Shown here piece after piece: positions 1 through 9,599 of a DNA stretch of 64,000 nucleotides. Both the position numbers and the translations under genes were made by a program. Positions within the stretch are counted from its first letter, which is position 1. Each line of letters opens with the position of its first letter. The notes beneath the pieces were generated by a model. That model saw nothing but the letters and a program-made list of their open reading frames with translations. It had not been told where the DNA came from and did no database searches. Origin of the DNA: Nemopilema nomurai (taxonomy: Eukaryota; Cnidaria; Scyphozoa; Rhizostomeae; Rhizostomatidae); the NCBI GenBank assembly GCA_003864495.1, contig ML133383.1, forward strand, positions 4,846,881-4,910,880, read 5' to 3'.

Positions 1-80
1 AATTCTAGTTTCATAAATTGCTATAACATACAACCCTGTGCAATTAAATTCTTTTTGCTAATCCTGTAAGTTACAACTTG

Positions 81-941
81 CTAAAAGCTCGATTTCCTTT
101 TTGCAAGCTCAATATCTGCAAACTTTGCACATTGCATGCGTCCCTGTTGCCGTTCACATTTTATACTGCTCCTCGTACGCAACATCTCATCCAGGATTGT
201 AGAATGTCTTTTTTGCCGTGTCAAAACTGCAACATAAAGAAGTGAGAAGACAGGACTTACCTGGTACAGATAAAAAGCCTCTTTGTCTTCTTCTCCAATG
301 GGGTCTCCCAAACCTTAGCCACAAATGCAGTCTTCTATTTTCGTTCTTGTTGCTAGTTATTTATTTAAATATGCTGGCCACGATACCGTCTTTTCAAATG
401 ACCCAACCACATCTAAAGAGAAAAGAGGTGCAAAATGATTAGAGCTTTAATAAAAAGAAGAAGATCTTTCTAAGAATAAGTTGATTTTGCGAGACTTTTT
501 ACGGGGTCACGGTGTAGAAGGTTTCGTTTTGCCTTTCTGTGTTCACAACAATGTGTACTAATCATTGCTCCTTGTAATGTCACTGGCTTTCACAGCTTCA
601 GGTTGAAACTTTCGCCATCAAAACAAAACAGCATGGATCTATGTCTTTACATTTTCCGTTTCAAAATACTGCTTTTCTTTCAATATCCAATGTCTTTCTT
701 TATAAATCCGAAGGAAGGAGATCTCAAGTCAAAGAAATTAAACAAAGACACGGCTAAATATACAAGAATTATAGTAAAAAAGTGCCAAAATCTTATCAGT
801 ACCTGGTTTAGGAAACAAATAGCTCTCAAACGTCTTTGCATCGACTCCCTTGGCTCCAAGCAATAAGAAAGAGTACTTTTGATTCTTTTGATTGTTCCAA
901 AACATTGTCTGAACTGCAACCTCTTCCCACTCAACCATTGT
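81..941 (-). CDS. Unidentified gene, last two exons (copy 1)
   Basis: Two exons on the minus strand with good splice signals. The penultimate exon is 941-803: acceptor ...tttcgcag, donor CCAG|gtactg, encoding a Trp-rich stretch with TMFWNNQKNQKYSFLLLGAK and ending SYLFPKP. The terminal exon runs from 313 to a TAG at 81. The exon phases join as SYLFPKPG-LGDPIGEEDKEAFYLYQ, followed by a hydrophobic stretch (VFSLLYVAVL) and a basic Cys-containing tail ending AKRKSSF. A GT site inside the terminal exon (CCAG|gtaagt at 261) is followed by a good AG 34 bp on, but using both shifts the frame into a stop, so the unspliced reading is preferred. In this copy the first exon lacks one C near 935, which breaks its frame. 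The 76-codon terminal frame is the same protein in all three copies. I do not recognise the family. Earlier exons were not found. Confidence 0.45.
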
Positions 942-1177
942 CTGCGAAATGACATGATTCGTGAAACTAAGCATTGAACATTGAAAGAGGAAGGTGATTA
1001 AGGATAAAAACAGCCTAAGGTACCTGAAAAGCGTTTATCAACGTTCAAATACCCTAACCCAAGTGAAGAATGAAGACGCATATGAAGAGTGAGGACAACT
1101 GAAAGCATGAGCTACTTGCAACTTTATCAATGATAGGGGCCTACAAAGAATAAAACAACAAATTTCTTGGCTACTTA

Positions 1178-1290
1178 CCACCTCTCTCAGGTTAGAAGAA
1201 GTTGTAAATCGTCCTGAAAAGCCTCAGCATCCCTTTCCAACCGTCGTCCTGAATCCCCAACTATGCTTAAATTGAAGAAACGTAACCCTT
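1178..1290 (-). other. Possible degenerate exon between gene end and satellite
   Basis: On the minus strand an open stretch follows the AG at about 1265 and reads GDSGRRLERDAEAFQDDLQL before a TGA. A strong GT (GAGGTG|gtaagt) lies just beyond the stop at about 1177. The donor and the open frame do not agree, so this is either a decayed upstream exon of the gene ending at 81 or a chance frame. It recurs at about 26620-26720 and 57935-58045, the last with extra indels. The rest of 942-1340 shows nothing recognisable. Confidence 0.2.
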
Positions 1291-1343
1291 AGCCTCGGAA
1301 GACAGAGGGAGCATAAGGAAAATGAAACATATCAGTAACACTA

Positions 1344-2815
1344 GGTGTAGTCATTTCTAATCGTTGGTTAATTTGTAAAAATCACATTTCCCCATGGATC
1401 TCTCGTTCGAGATACGCCTATTCAAAGCTACTGCGTACAGAGCCAATGGGCTGAGATCATACTAGAGCGTTGAACGGGGGACTGTGATCACAAATAACAC
1501 AATAACCTAAGGCACCTGAAACGACGTTTCTCATCACCCCTATGCCCTAATTCAAGTGATGAATGGTGATGGAACACCGTCATGCGAAACAGGTAGGAAA
1601 CAAACTACCTAAATTACCATTTACCATTACTTTAATCATTACTCTAATTATGAATAAAATAACTTTTTATTTTATTTGTAGTCGTTCCAAATTATTGGTT
1701 AAACTGCAAAATTTGTCCCCGTGAATATCCCTAGACCTCGTCGAGATACGCCTATTCAATGCTGCGTATAACCAATGGGCTATGATCATACTAAAGCGTT
1801 GAACGGGGAAATGTGATCACAAATAACACAACAACCTAAGGCACCTGAAACGACGTTTCTCATCGCCCCTATGCCCCACTTCAAGGCGATGAATGGTGAT
1901 GGAACACCGTCATGCGAAACAGGTAGGAAACAAACTACACAAGCTACTACACTATGATACATGTAGTTGCTCCAAATTATTGGTTTATTGGTAAAAACTC
2001 TCCCACTTGGTATCGCATAACCGCCCTACGATACCTATTCAATGTTCTTCTGTACTGACCGAGGGGCCATAGTCGGTACTAAACAATGAACTGGGGATTG
2101 TGATTACAAAAACACAACAACCTAAGGCACCTGAAACGACGTTTCTCATCGCCTCTATGCCCCACTTCAAGGCGATGAATGGTGATGGAACACCGTCATG
2201 CGAAACAGGTAGGAAACAAACTACCCAAGTTACTACTGACCACTATGATACATGTAGTTGCTCCAAATTATTGGTTTATTGGTAAAAACTCTCCCACTTG
2301 GTATCGCATAACCGTCCTACGATACCTATTCAATGTTCTTTGTACTGACCGAGGGGCCATAGTCGGTACTAAACATTGAACGGGGATTGTGATTACAAAA
2401 ACACAACAACCTAAGGCACCTGAAACGACGTTTCTCATCGCCCCTATGCCCCACTTCAAGGCGATGAATGGTGATGGAACACCGTCATGCGAAACAGGTA
2501 GGAAACAAACTACCCAAGCTACTACTTAACACTATGATACATGTAGTTGCTCCAAATTATTGGTTTATTGGTAAAAACTCTCCCACTTGGTATCGCATAA
2601 CCGTCCTACGATACCTATTCAATGTTCTTCTGTACTGACCGAGGGGTCATAGTCGGTACTAAACATTGAACTGGGGATTGTGATTACAAAAACACAACAA
2701 CCTAAGGCACCTGAAACGACGTTTCTCATCGCCCCTACGCCTCACTTCAAGACGATGAATGGTGATGGAACACCGTCATGCGAAACAGGTAGGAAACAAA
2801 CTACTCAAACTAATA
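1344..2815. repeat. ~290 bp satellite array, 5 units (copy 1)
   Basis: Five tandem units share the core ACGACGTTTCTCATC (at about 1529, 1850, 2134, 2427 and 2717). The three inner units are ~290 bp and nearly identical; the first two are more diverged and ~290-330 bp, with an extra AT-rich spacer. Each unit contains short inverted repeats (ACCGAGGGGCCATAGTCGGT; ATCGCC...GGCGAT). A more diverged solitary relative lies at about 3065-3225. The ~61-residue frames in each unit are a by-product of repetition; the period is not a multiple of three. Confidence 0.95.
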
Positions 2816-3847
2816 CTTATAATATGCAAAACAACAATATAAAAAAATCAAAGCGCGCTAGTGAGCAAAACCACTCACTGCTTTTCTCCGGATGAAAATT
2901 TTTCCAAAATTATTCATTTCCGTCCCTTGGAGTCCATCCTCACCATCCGCCAACTGAACTAAAGACGGAAAAACAGGATGATTAAGTTCAATAAGTGAGA
3001 TGTTATAAAGGTGAAATATTTTCTGTATACTTATTTCCGATATACTTGTTAATGTACATCTTTAGACCTGTCGAGTTGCCTATTTACTGTGTACAGATAC
3101 GACGGGCAATTGTCGGTATTTATCACTGAACAGTGAACCATAATTACAAACAGGACAAGAACTTAGGCAGCCTGAAACTGTGCTAATCATCGCCCTTTTC
3201 CCTTCGGAACAATGAATCGTGTGATATTACTGGCCCTGCTAAATCATTTGTAAATAACGAAGCCTTTCTTCCAGTTTTGCAATTGTCTTTTGATTAGATG
3301 AGTACTAGGGGCTTTCCCGAGTGTTTTTTGAAAACAGGCTTTTAAATTTCGTTCTTGTTCGTTTATCTACTTGTCTTTCTTTTGTCCCTTGCCCTTGATC
3401 GCCCAAATCAATTTTGTTTAATTTGTTACATTTTGTTGGTAACACTCACGTTCTTTGGGGAGAACTGTTGCGTCATCGTAGGACAACGTTTATAGCTATG
3501 ATTACCTTGGCAAGCAGAGGTGAAGGATAATTCTCAGGTTTAACTTCAATCAGTTTTATGGATATTCTCTGAGATGTTTCCTCTCTTTGCTAAATAACAT
3601 AATCTCCCGGGTCGAGTTCTCATCATTCCACCTAATTAAATTCACAAAATATTTCAATATGGCAAAAGTGGATGCAGTTTGTATAATCGACATTCTACCC
3701 AGTATAAGCACTTTATGAAAAACTTAATGAAAAGTTGCGTATGTGCACTTTATGAGAGATGGCAAACAATGATCTTTATACCTGAATCAAAGTTACAAAC
3801 TTGCAAGATCATTTCTTAACAAAGAACCAAACTTAACTTAGGCATAA
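2816..3847. other. Spacer between satellite and copia element (copy 1)
   Basis: No gene is seen. It contains the diverged satellite relative at about 3065-3225 and AT-rich sequence leading to the copia LTR. The equivalents are 30566-31635 and 59606-60833; copy 3 adds a local duplication. Confidence 0.6.
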
Positions 3848-3967
3848 TGTTAAACTGTCATATTTCATGTTAGTAGCCTCGTATTGAATAGGGGTTGGCT
3901 TGGAAGAGTGCCTAAATGCATAAACATGTGTTTCATTATGGTGTCATCTTTTCGTGGTAGCAGAGGG
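3848..3967 (+). repeat. Copia 5' LTR and initiator-tRNA primer site (copy 1)
   Basis: The LTR starts TGTTAA and shares blocks with the 3' LTR (TCATATTTCATGTTAGTAG; TATTGAATAGGGGTTGGCT; TTTCATTATGGTGTCATC). Directly after it, 3955-3967 reads TGGTAGCAGAGGG; the first twelve bases are complementary to the 3' end of animal initiator tRNA-Met (from memory of that tRNA). At ~107 bp the LTR is unusually short. Confidence 0.75.
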
Positions 3968-4081
3968 TAGTTGTGCAAAATGAAAGTCAGCAAAGCGTTT
4001 ATAGATGGAAGAAAGTGTATGTTTTTAAATCGGCGGATCGGCGGATTATCAGAGTTGGATTCAGCGTGAGAGAATTTCAAA

Positions 4082-5132
4082 ATGGCGGCAGCTTTTAAAA
4101 CACCGCCGGTGTTCGATATTGATAATAAACTTACAGTAGATGGATTGAAGAGATAAATGCCTGGAAGGAGCTAACAGATCTTACAGAGAATAAACAAGGC
4201 TTGGCAGTTGCATTATCTTTGCCTGAGAATGATGGAAGTGGGATAAGAGATAAAGTGTTTAGTGTTGTGACGATTGATGATTTGAAAGTCGCAGATGGCA
4301 ATACCAAACTAATCACTTACATGGATCAAATATTTAAGAAGGATGAATTATCTGATGCATATGAAACATTCTTTGACTTTGACCGATTCGGCCGAAAGGC
4401 TGACATGTTGATGGATGTTTATGTAATGGATTTTGAAAAGCTTTAGAATAGAACAAACAAATTCAAATGGAGATTCCTGAAGCAGTTCGTGCATTCAGGC
4501 TTCTAGAGGGAGCAGGATTAGACCAGAAAGCCAGTCAGTTGGTTCTTACAGGAGTGGATTATAAACAGACAGCCGATTTATTAAAACAGATGGGCAGTGC
4601 TTTAAGGTTTTTTGGAAAACAATCTCTGGCCAAGGAGACCATATCTCATAGTGCTAGTAAGGTTGAGCCGGCATATGTTACTGAAAGTTATCAAGAAACA
4701 GATCAAAACCAGGAAGACTTATTCACAAAAGGTTACTCACAAAGTAGCTTTAATTGGGCAAGGAAGCGGAGCTTTCATCCTCAGAATATACAGCAAAGTG
4801 CCTATAGTCGAAGTACTGGCATTCCAGGTAAAGGAAAGGGGAGGTCGGCTGCTGGCTATGATGAATTAAGGACCAAGCGGGTTAACCCCATTGGACCAGA
4901 TGGATATCCTCTACGATGTAGGAGTTGTCGGTTAATAAGACACTTAAGGAAGGACTGTCCAAATTCATATGAAACTAAAGCGAGAAAAGCAGCTTTTGAG
5001 GAGGCAGTTTTGTTTACTGGAAATCAAGAAGTGCAAGTGTTAGTGGCAGAGTGCATGTATTCGGCAGTTCTTGATAGTGCATGTAGTTCTACTGTTGCGG
5101 GTGAAGAATGGCTATTTGGACTCACTGAGTGA
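4082..5132 (+). pseudogene. Copia gag-protease remnant (copy 1)
   Basis: It starts at an ATG in a good context (CAAAATGGCGG) encoding MAAAFKTPPVFDID, then shifts frame near 4130. The gag helical domain continues in another frame (ELTDL...VYVMDFEKL) to a TAG at 4444. The same frame continues past the stop as EIPEAVRAFRLLEGAG, the conserved part of copia gag. A CCHC-like knuckle (CRSCRLIRHLRKDC), probably the nucleocapsid zinc finger, follows, and then the protease active-site motif VLDSACSSTVAG with the D-S/T-A/G signature. A TGA ends it at 5132. The TAG and the early frameshift occur in all three copies. The assignment to copia rests on motif order and the protease motif. Confidence 0.8.
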
Positions 5133-5646
5133 TGATAAAGTGTCACAGGTTGCCCAGCAGAACAGCAATAGAACTTTCAGATTTGGAGGTGGGTGTTAGT
5201 TACAGTCCAAAGGACAATTCCATGTTCTTTAGCAGTTGTCAATTTTAAAATTGTGACAGATGTTGTTGAGAGTGACATTTCATTACTCTTGAGTGAGGAT
5301 TCAATAAAAGCTGCTTAAGTAGAACTAGATCTGGAAAATGACAGTGCAACAATTTTTGGACATGAAGTTGATCTACAGTGCATAAGCTCAGGACATTACT
5401 GTGTTCCTCTACATCAGCATGAGTTACCAGTTGAATCCTGTTTTCAAGTCCAATCAAACTCTTGTGGCTCTTGTGGAAAAGCTTCATAAGCAGTTTGCTC
5501 ACCGCATATCACAAAGACTGAAATCTTTAATGAAAGATGCAGGCATTAATGAAGCAGGCACTTTGGATCTAGTTGATGATGTATCAGATCAATGCGAAAT
5601 TTGTCAGCGTTACAAGAAGAAACGCAAGACTTCGGAATGTGCATAA
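5133..5646 (+). pseudogene. Copia integrase zinc-region remnant (copy 1)
   Basis: After the protease stop the coding trace continues with shifts: a stretch equivalent to VTDVVESDISLLLSEDSIKA, then HYCVPLHQHELP and the HHCC-type zinc region (KLHKQFAHR ... CEICQRYKKK), ending TSECA-stop at 5646. Histidines spaced H-x4-H and C-x2-C are the integrase N-terminal zinc signature. In copy 1 there is an in-frame TAA near 5315 and a ~25-base loss near 5460. The catalytic core does not follow; a host-derived segment starts instead. Confidence 0.7.
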
Positions 5647-6140
5647 AGAGAATCCTCATCTTCAAACAGTAACAACAACTTTAGACAGATTAGGTTTTTG
5701 TGCAGTTACATAAGTTATTGCTATGGTAACTCACCTTTCTAATATCCCGGATCGAGCAAATGAAGTATGGCACGTCGGGCGCTGACTTTCTATGTACATG
5801 CAATCTACAAAGGAAAACATAACATCAAGACCTACAATATTTACAGGTTTTATAAACATGAATAGAACCCGGACCCAGCACCTCTTTAATCTCCCGTAAT
5901 CTACATAGCACGCTTCGCAAACCACTTTCGGAAGGTGACACGGGGAATGCGGACGCGCTCAGGAGGAGCGTATATACTGAAAGATATCTCAGGCCAACAT
6001 GTTACTTCAATAACGTTTAACAATACCAAATTTACTTATCTTGAACTTTTTAACCAACTAAGAGGACGCTCATCCAATTTCGTTGGACTCAGATACGATA
6101 TTGCGATCCTAGCCGAATTAGTTTTCCTCATCCATCCATT
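5647..6140. other. Host-derived segment replacing copia integrase core (copy 1)
   Basis: About 490 bp with no copia similarity, containing the antisense BAH exon and flanking intron-like sequence. A 76-codon plus-strand frame here (5935-6165) has no recognisable content. The equivalents are 33483-33975 and 62669-63160. Confidence 0.5.
5735..5804 (-). CDS. BAH-domain exon, Atrophin/RERE-like, antisense inside copia (copy 1)
   Basis: On the minus strand a near-ideal acceptor (TTTTCCTTTGTAG, ending at 5805) opens a short exon that closes at a strong donor (AGAAAG|gtgagt). It encodes DCMYIESQRP before a missing G near 5777 throws it out of frame. The intact form in copy 2 reads YIESQRPDVPYFICSI, closely resembling the start of the BAH domain in the corepressor RERE/Atrophin (human GDCVYIESRRP..., from memory). 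It lies between the copia zinc region and the copia sequence resuming near 6140, where the integrase core belongs. Flanking intronic sequence came with it, so it is a genomic fragment and not a retrogene. Confidence 0.6.
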
Positions 6141-7106
6141 GATGTATGGCATGAAAGCACAGTAATAAGCAGAAGTGGAAAAGCATCTGAAAGGAACTGG
6201 GCATACTTGAACAAACTGGATTTTGGGGAAGAGCAGCCAAAAGGGGTTTATTTTGATAAATATGTTGAAGAATGGGAGTCACTGGAAGTTGTAAATAACA
6301 ATTCTGTGTCAGATAAAGTGGAGGAAGCTAAACATATTAATTGCAAAATTTGTGTAAATTCAAAGTCTTTGATGAAGTTGAAGATGCAGGACAGACAAGA
6401 ATGAGCACACCCTGGGTAATGATGGAATTGATGGGTAACAGAAAAGGTGATTGATGGGTAAAAATTTGTTAAAGCTAGGTTAGTTGCAAGAGGATTGGAA
6501 CAGAATTCAGAGTTTAGGTCAGATTTACCAACTGCCAGCAAAAGATCACTTCACATATTCTTAGCCATAACATCAACAATGTTGAAAGCCAAAGCAATAG
6601 ACATAAAAGCTGCCTTTTTGCAAGGAGAAGAAATCAATCGTTCAGTAGATAGGTCTCAACATGTGGATTGTTTAGACATTGCTCTCTACCTTGCATCTAT
6701 TATCAAAGAAGTCTCAAATGCCTTCCAATTTGTTATATTTATGTTTGCGGTGGCCTAATAGGCAGATTGTAGACAACTCCAAAAAACGGCGTGCTTCGAA
6801 CGTAACGTTATATAACTCTACCAACATAACAATATATAAGGCCTGGGTCCTAGCGTCCTTTCGCTGAACAAAACATTACACAAGTTACTTTATGAAAATC
6901 TATTATAAACAAAGCTTGTTGCTGAAAAACGTCTACGTATTGATATAGCATCAGTCAAGCAAAAGATAGATAGAAGAGAGGTAAATTCCATTAACTGGAT
7001 AACTGTAGATAAACAATTAGCTGATAGTCTTACAAAGCGCGGGTCATCAGTAAAAATTTTGTGGACGTTATCGAAAATGGACACTTCAGCGAATTTTTTT
7101 GATTAG
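6141..7106 (+). pseudogene. Copia RT and RNase H remnants (copy 1)
   Basis: Coding trace resumes at about 6141 (VWHESTVISRSGKASERNW), through EEWESLEVV and FKVFDEVEDAGQTRMS, to RT block KARLVARGLEQNSEFRSDLP and AKAIDIKAAFLQGEEI, matching the first third of copia RT. After that similarity is lost until the RNase H C-terminus (LRIDIASVKQKIDRREVNSI ... KQLADSLTK) at about 6925-7045, ending near 7106. The catalytic RT box is gone. An insertion in 6413-6440 distinguishes copies 1 and 3 from copy 2. Confidence 0.75.
6768..6880 (-). repeat. Solo Ty3/gypsy LTR inside copia (copy 1)
   Basis: A 113 bp segment that, read on the minus strand, starts TGTAATGTTTTG and ends GTTGTCTACA, with a TATATATT box. 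It matches both ends of the gypsy element at 35254-37407 and stands alone here, so it is a solo LTR. No clear target-site duplication is visible. Confidence 0.8.
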
Positions 7107-7207
7107 TCATTTTTTAGACTTTAAGTCCTAAAACCTTTGGTTCACTATAGTAGTTGCAATAATTGCTTACTGTTTTGTTCACTCACAACCTATACTCATG
7201 TTTGGTT

Positions 7208-7306
7208 TAAAGGAGGAGGAGTCTGTTAACTTATCACATTTCATGTTTGTAGTCTCATATTGAATAGGGTTTGGCTCGTATTGTTTCATTATGGCGTCAT
7301 CTTTCA
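7208..7306 (+). repeat. Copia polypurine tract and 3' LTR (copy 1)
   Basis: The purine run AAAGGAGGAGGAG (about 7209-7221) is followed by TC and the LTR start TGTTAA. The LTR matches the 5' LTR except for an internal ~25 bp difference and is taken to end at CTTTCA (7306); the end is uncertain by a few bases. Confidence 0.7.
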
Positions 7307-8392
7307 CACAGCATATACATTTAAAGAGCAGCTGATACGCTGTTCAATTTAATGAACAACCTTTGATGCCAATTTGTGTCTATGTGTACTGGTCTTCCAT
7401 TTCGGTCTTTCCTACAAACAACTATTCGGTTACAAGCAAATCATGCATTGTAATACTTGTTATTCTTTCATTATATTTTGTCTACTCCCGCTTTCCAGCT
7501 GGAGGGAAAATCAAAATATTTATCGATTGACAGTCCAAATTTTCTTGGTATTTCATTACAAACTGCCTCATTATTCAATCATTAAATGATTCTTTTCTTT
7601 GTTGTCATTTCTAGTCTTTTCTGAAAGGGAAGTTGGTTATGTTGAAAATTCTGCTAGATATGCTAGCCTTGCTAACTGGGCATAAGATTGATTCGTCTCA
7701 CTATTTCATTGGCTAAATAATGTAAATTTTTCAACACCCTGTCCCTCACATTGCAAATATCTAATGACGTGAAAGGGCACCAAACATTTCAACTTTGTGT
7801 GACTGTATTTTTTGTTATTCACCAACTAGTATGTGTTTTGTTGGTTGGTACATTTTGGCCTTACTGTAACTGGATGCCCCTGTAACAGAAACTTCACTCT
7901 TCAATCATATTCTTTTATGTATGATTCTTCAAATTAGGTGCCAGTTACACATACAATCATTTGAACCCTGTAAGGCCCCTTGCTTATGTCCACTTAACTA
8001 AGTATATCTAAATAAAATTGTAAACTATCCAAGATTCAAACACTTTTGATGTCAGATACTAGAGGAAAAACATTGATGAAATATCTAATTCAATGGTATT
8101 TGTCAAATTTGATTTAAACTCTTGATTTAACTTGATTCAAATTTGATTTGAACAATTAAGCTACAACTAATCAATTTAAGACCAATTAAGATACTGATTA
8201 TCACAGTTTCCACACATACAAAGTTTTAATGCAGATGTCCATCTTAATTGATATTTGCATGTTTTTGAATAAAATACATTTAAACTGCAAAATGGGACGT
8301 AAAACCAATTTGTACAGGATAATGTCTACATTAAGTGACCTTTCAATGCTTAATAGATCAAAAAATTTTAAAGCTTGTTCCATTAAACTGAC
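7307..8392. other. Non-coding stretch after copia (copy 1)
   Basis: AT-rich sequence with no convincing gene. It contains the intact target of the copy 2 hAT insertion (ATTGACAG at about 7526-7533). The equivalent is 37858-40975 minus the hAT element. Confidence 0.5.
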
Positions 8393-8505
8393 CTGCTACT
8401 GATTTTAGGTAAGTATTCGTCAAGGACCCTACTACCAAACTCAGTAAATTCAGGATTCAACAGATAAATTACTTCAAAAAGTGCCACTGCATGATCTTTT
8501 GGTGT
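8393..8505 (-). CDS. Unidentified host exon (copy 1)
   Basis: On the minus strand the acceptor CTTTGCCATGTTACAG opens a 113 nt exon ending at AGCAG|gtcag. It encodes 37 residues in phase 0: TPKDHAVALFEVIYLLNPEF, then TEFGSRVLDEYLPKISS. Alternating hydrophobic and acidic positions suggest an alpha-helical repeat or armadillo-like protein. I cannot name the family. The nearest upstream promoter-like sequence on this strand is the E2F/CCAAT cluster near 9395-9525, but no exon linking them was found. Confidence 0.45.
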
Positions 8506-9390
8506 CTGTAACATGGCAAAGATATGCTGTGTCATTTTGACAGTCTATTAATTTTGACAAACAATTTTTAGTGTTTCCAAAATGAAAGATGAAACCTAGC
8601 ACCACCTTAAAAAAGAAGGGTATGCTGAATAAAATTCACAGTTGAATCTAGATCAGTGGACATTGAGTTGATGTTTAGACCACAAAATGGAAGAAAAAGA
8701 CCACTAATCTTCAATGAGCAATCATGCAAGAGACCTCTAACAGTTTACTTCTTGAAGGAGGAACTACAGGAGAGCTTTTTCACTCAAGAAAGAAATCTTA
8801 TGTCATCTTGCATCAAAAGTTTGAATTATCATAACTGCATTGTAAAGAAAGAATTCTACAAAGAAACCTATGAGAACAACAAACAACAAGGGATTTTTTG
8901 CAGATGTGAGCACAGTTTTAATTATTAGTTGCTTTCAAAAAAGGAGAGCACCCCTTTGCCCTGATCCTTTTCTCCAAAATCAGTATTCTCCGCAAAAAAT
9001 GTACAAAAACATAACAGTATTTGAAAATCAAACTTGTCTATACCTCCATAACCTTAGTGTATCTCCACTAAATTAGAAAGACGCAAACACCGATAACTTT
9101 CATTTAAAATTTGCATGGACCACATTTCATATAGGCAATATGGACAGTGGAAGTAGTTTTTGATTTAAACATGATGTCTTTTAACTGAACAACTATAATT
9201 TACTTGTCATAGACAGGGAATGATTTTAACCTGTTCAAAGGCCAACGCCTTCCTTTCAAAGATGTCCAATTGCATTGAATGCAAGTATTTATCTTTTTGA
9301 CACTTTTTACATTCGGGCAGCATTACTAAACATATCCAAGGTCAACGTGATTTCTCGCGAATAAGCAACTGGTGAGGCTACTCCATTCCC
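8506..9390. other. Intron-like stretch (copy 1)
   Basis: No convincing gene. A 90-codon plus-strand frame (8656-8928; 41245-41517 in copy 2) is open in both copies, but the differences between copies nearly all change the amino acid, as in non-coding sequence. On the minus strand a short open piece (VEFFLYNAVMIIQTFDAR) ends in TGA in both copies. Confidence 0.4.
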
Positions 9391-9391
9391 T

Positions 9392-9525
9392 TCCTCAACA
9401 AAATGGCGGGAAGCTTTCGAAAAAGACTGGATCGAGCATCCTATTGTTTTCTCGCCTTTGACAAACTGCGGCCAGCCAATAAAATGGCGGGACCACTTTG
9501 TTATTGTATTTTGGCGGGAAAATTC
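9392..9525 (-). promoter_or_regulatory. E2F/CCAAT promoter-like cluster (copy 1)
   Basis: Within ~130 bp are TTTGGCGGGAAA at 9510-9521 (a textbook E2F site), two further ATGGCGGGA elements at about 9402 and 9484 (also fitting YY1-type AAATGGCGG) and a CCAAT box at 9476-9480. On the minus strand an ATG at 9333 follows (MFSNAAR) and runs into a GT (GAAT|gtaaaa) at 9310. This looks like the promoter of a proliferation-linked gene, direction uncertain. Conserved in copy 2. Confidence 0.4.
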
Positions 9526-9599
9526 AAGCATTTCGTAGCGGAGAACACAACACGAAGGTACTTGAGGAATGGCGGGCAGTCATGTGAAACTTAGATTAG

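Larger units (their letters stand above)
3848..7306 (+). mobile_element. Degenerate Ty1/copia retrotransposon (copy 1)
   Basis: A plus-strand copia-type element bounded by short related ends: a 5' LTR at about 3848-3954 and a 3' LTR at about 7224-7306. Between them lie a tRNA primer site, gag with a CCHC knuckle, an aspartic protease motif, the integrase zinc region, a fragment of reverse transcriptase, the end of RNase H and a polypurine tract, in the gag-protease-integrase-RT-RNaseH order that defines copia. Most of the integrase core and much of RT are missing. A gypsy LTR sits between RT and RNase H. No target-site duplication was found at the outer ends. Confidence 0.85.

Noticed and set aside
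261..313. Separate 53 nt exon ending at the GT near 261, followed by a 34 bp intron
   Set aside because: The splice sites look good, but joining them puts a TGA next. Reading straight through keeps one frame of 76 codons that is identical in all copies.
8656..8928. 90-codon plus-strand frame conserved in copy 2
   Set aside because: Almost every difference between copies alters the protein and there are no start-site or splice features; it is most likely open by chance.
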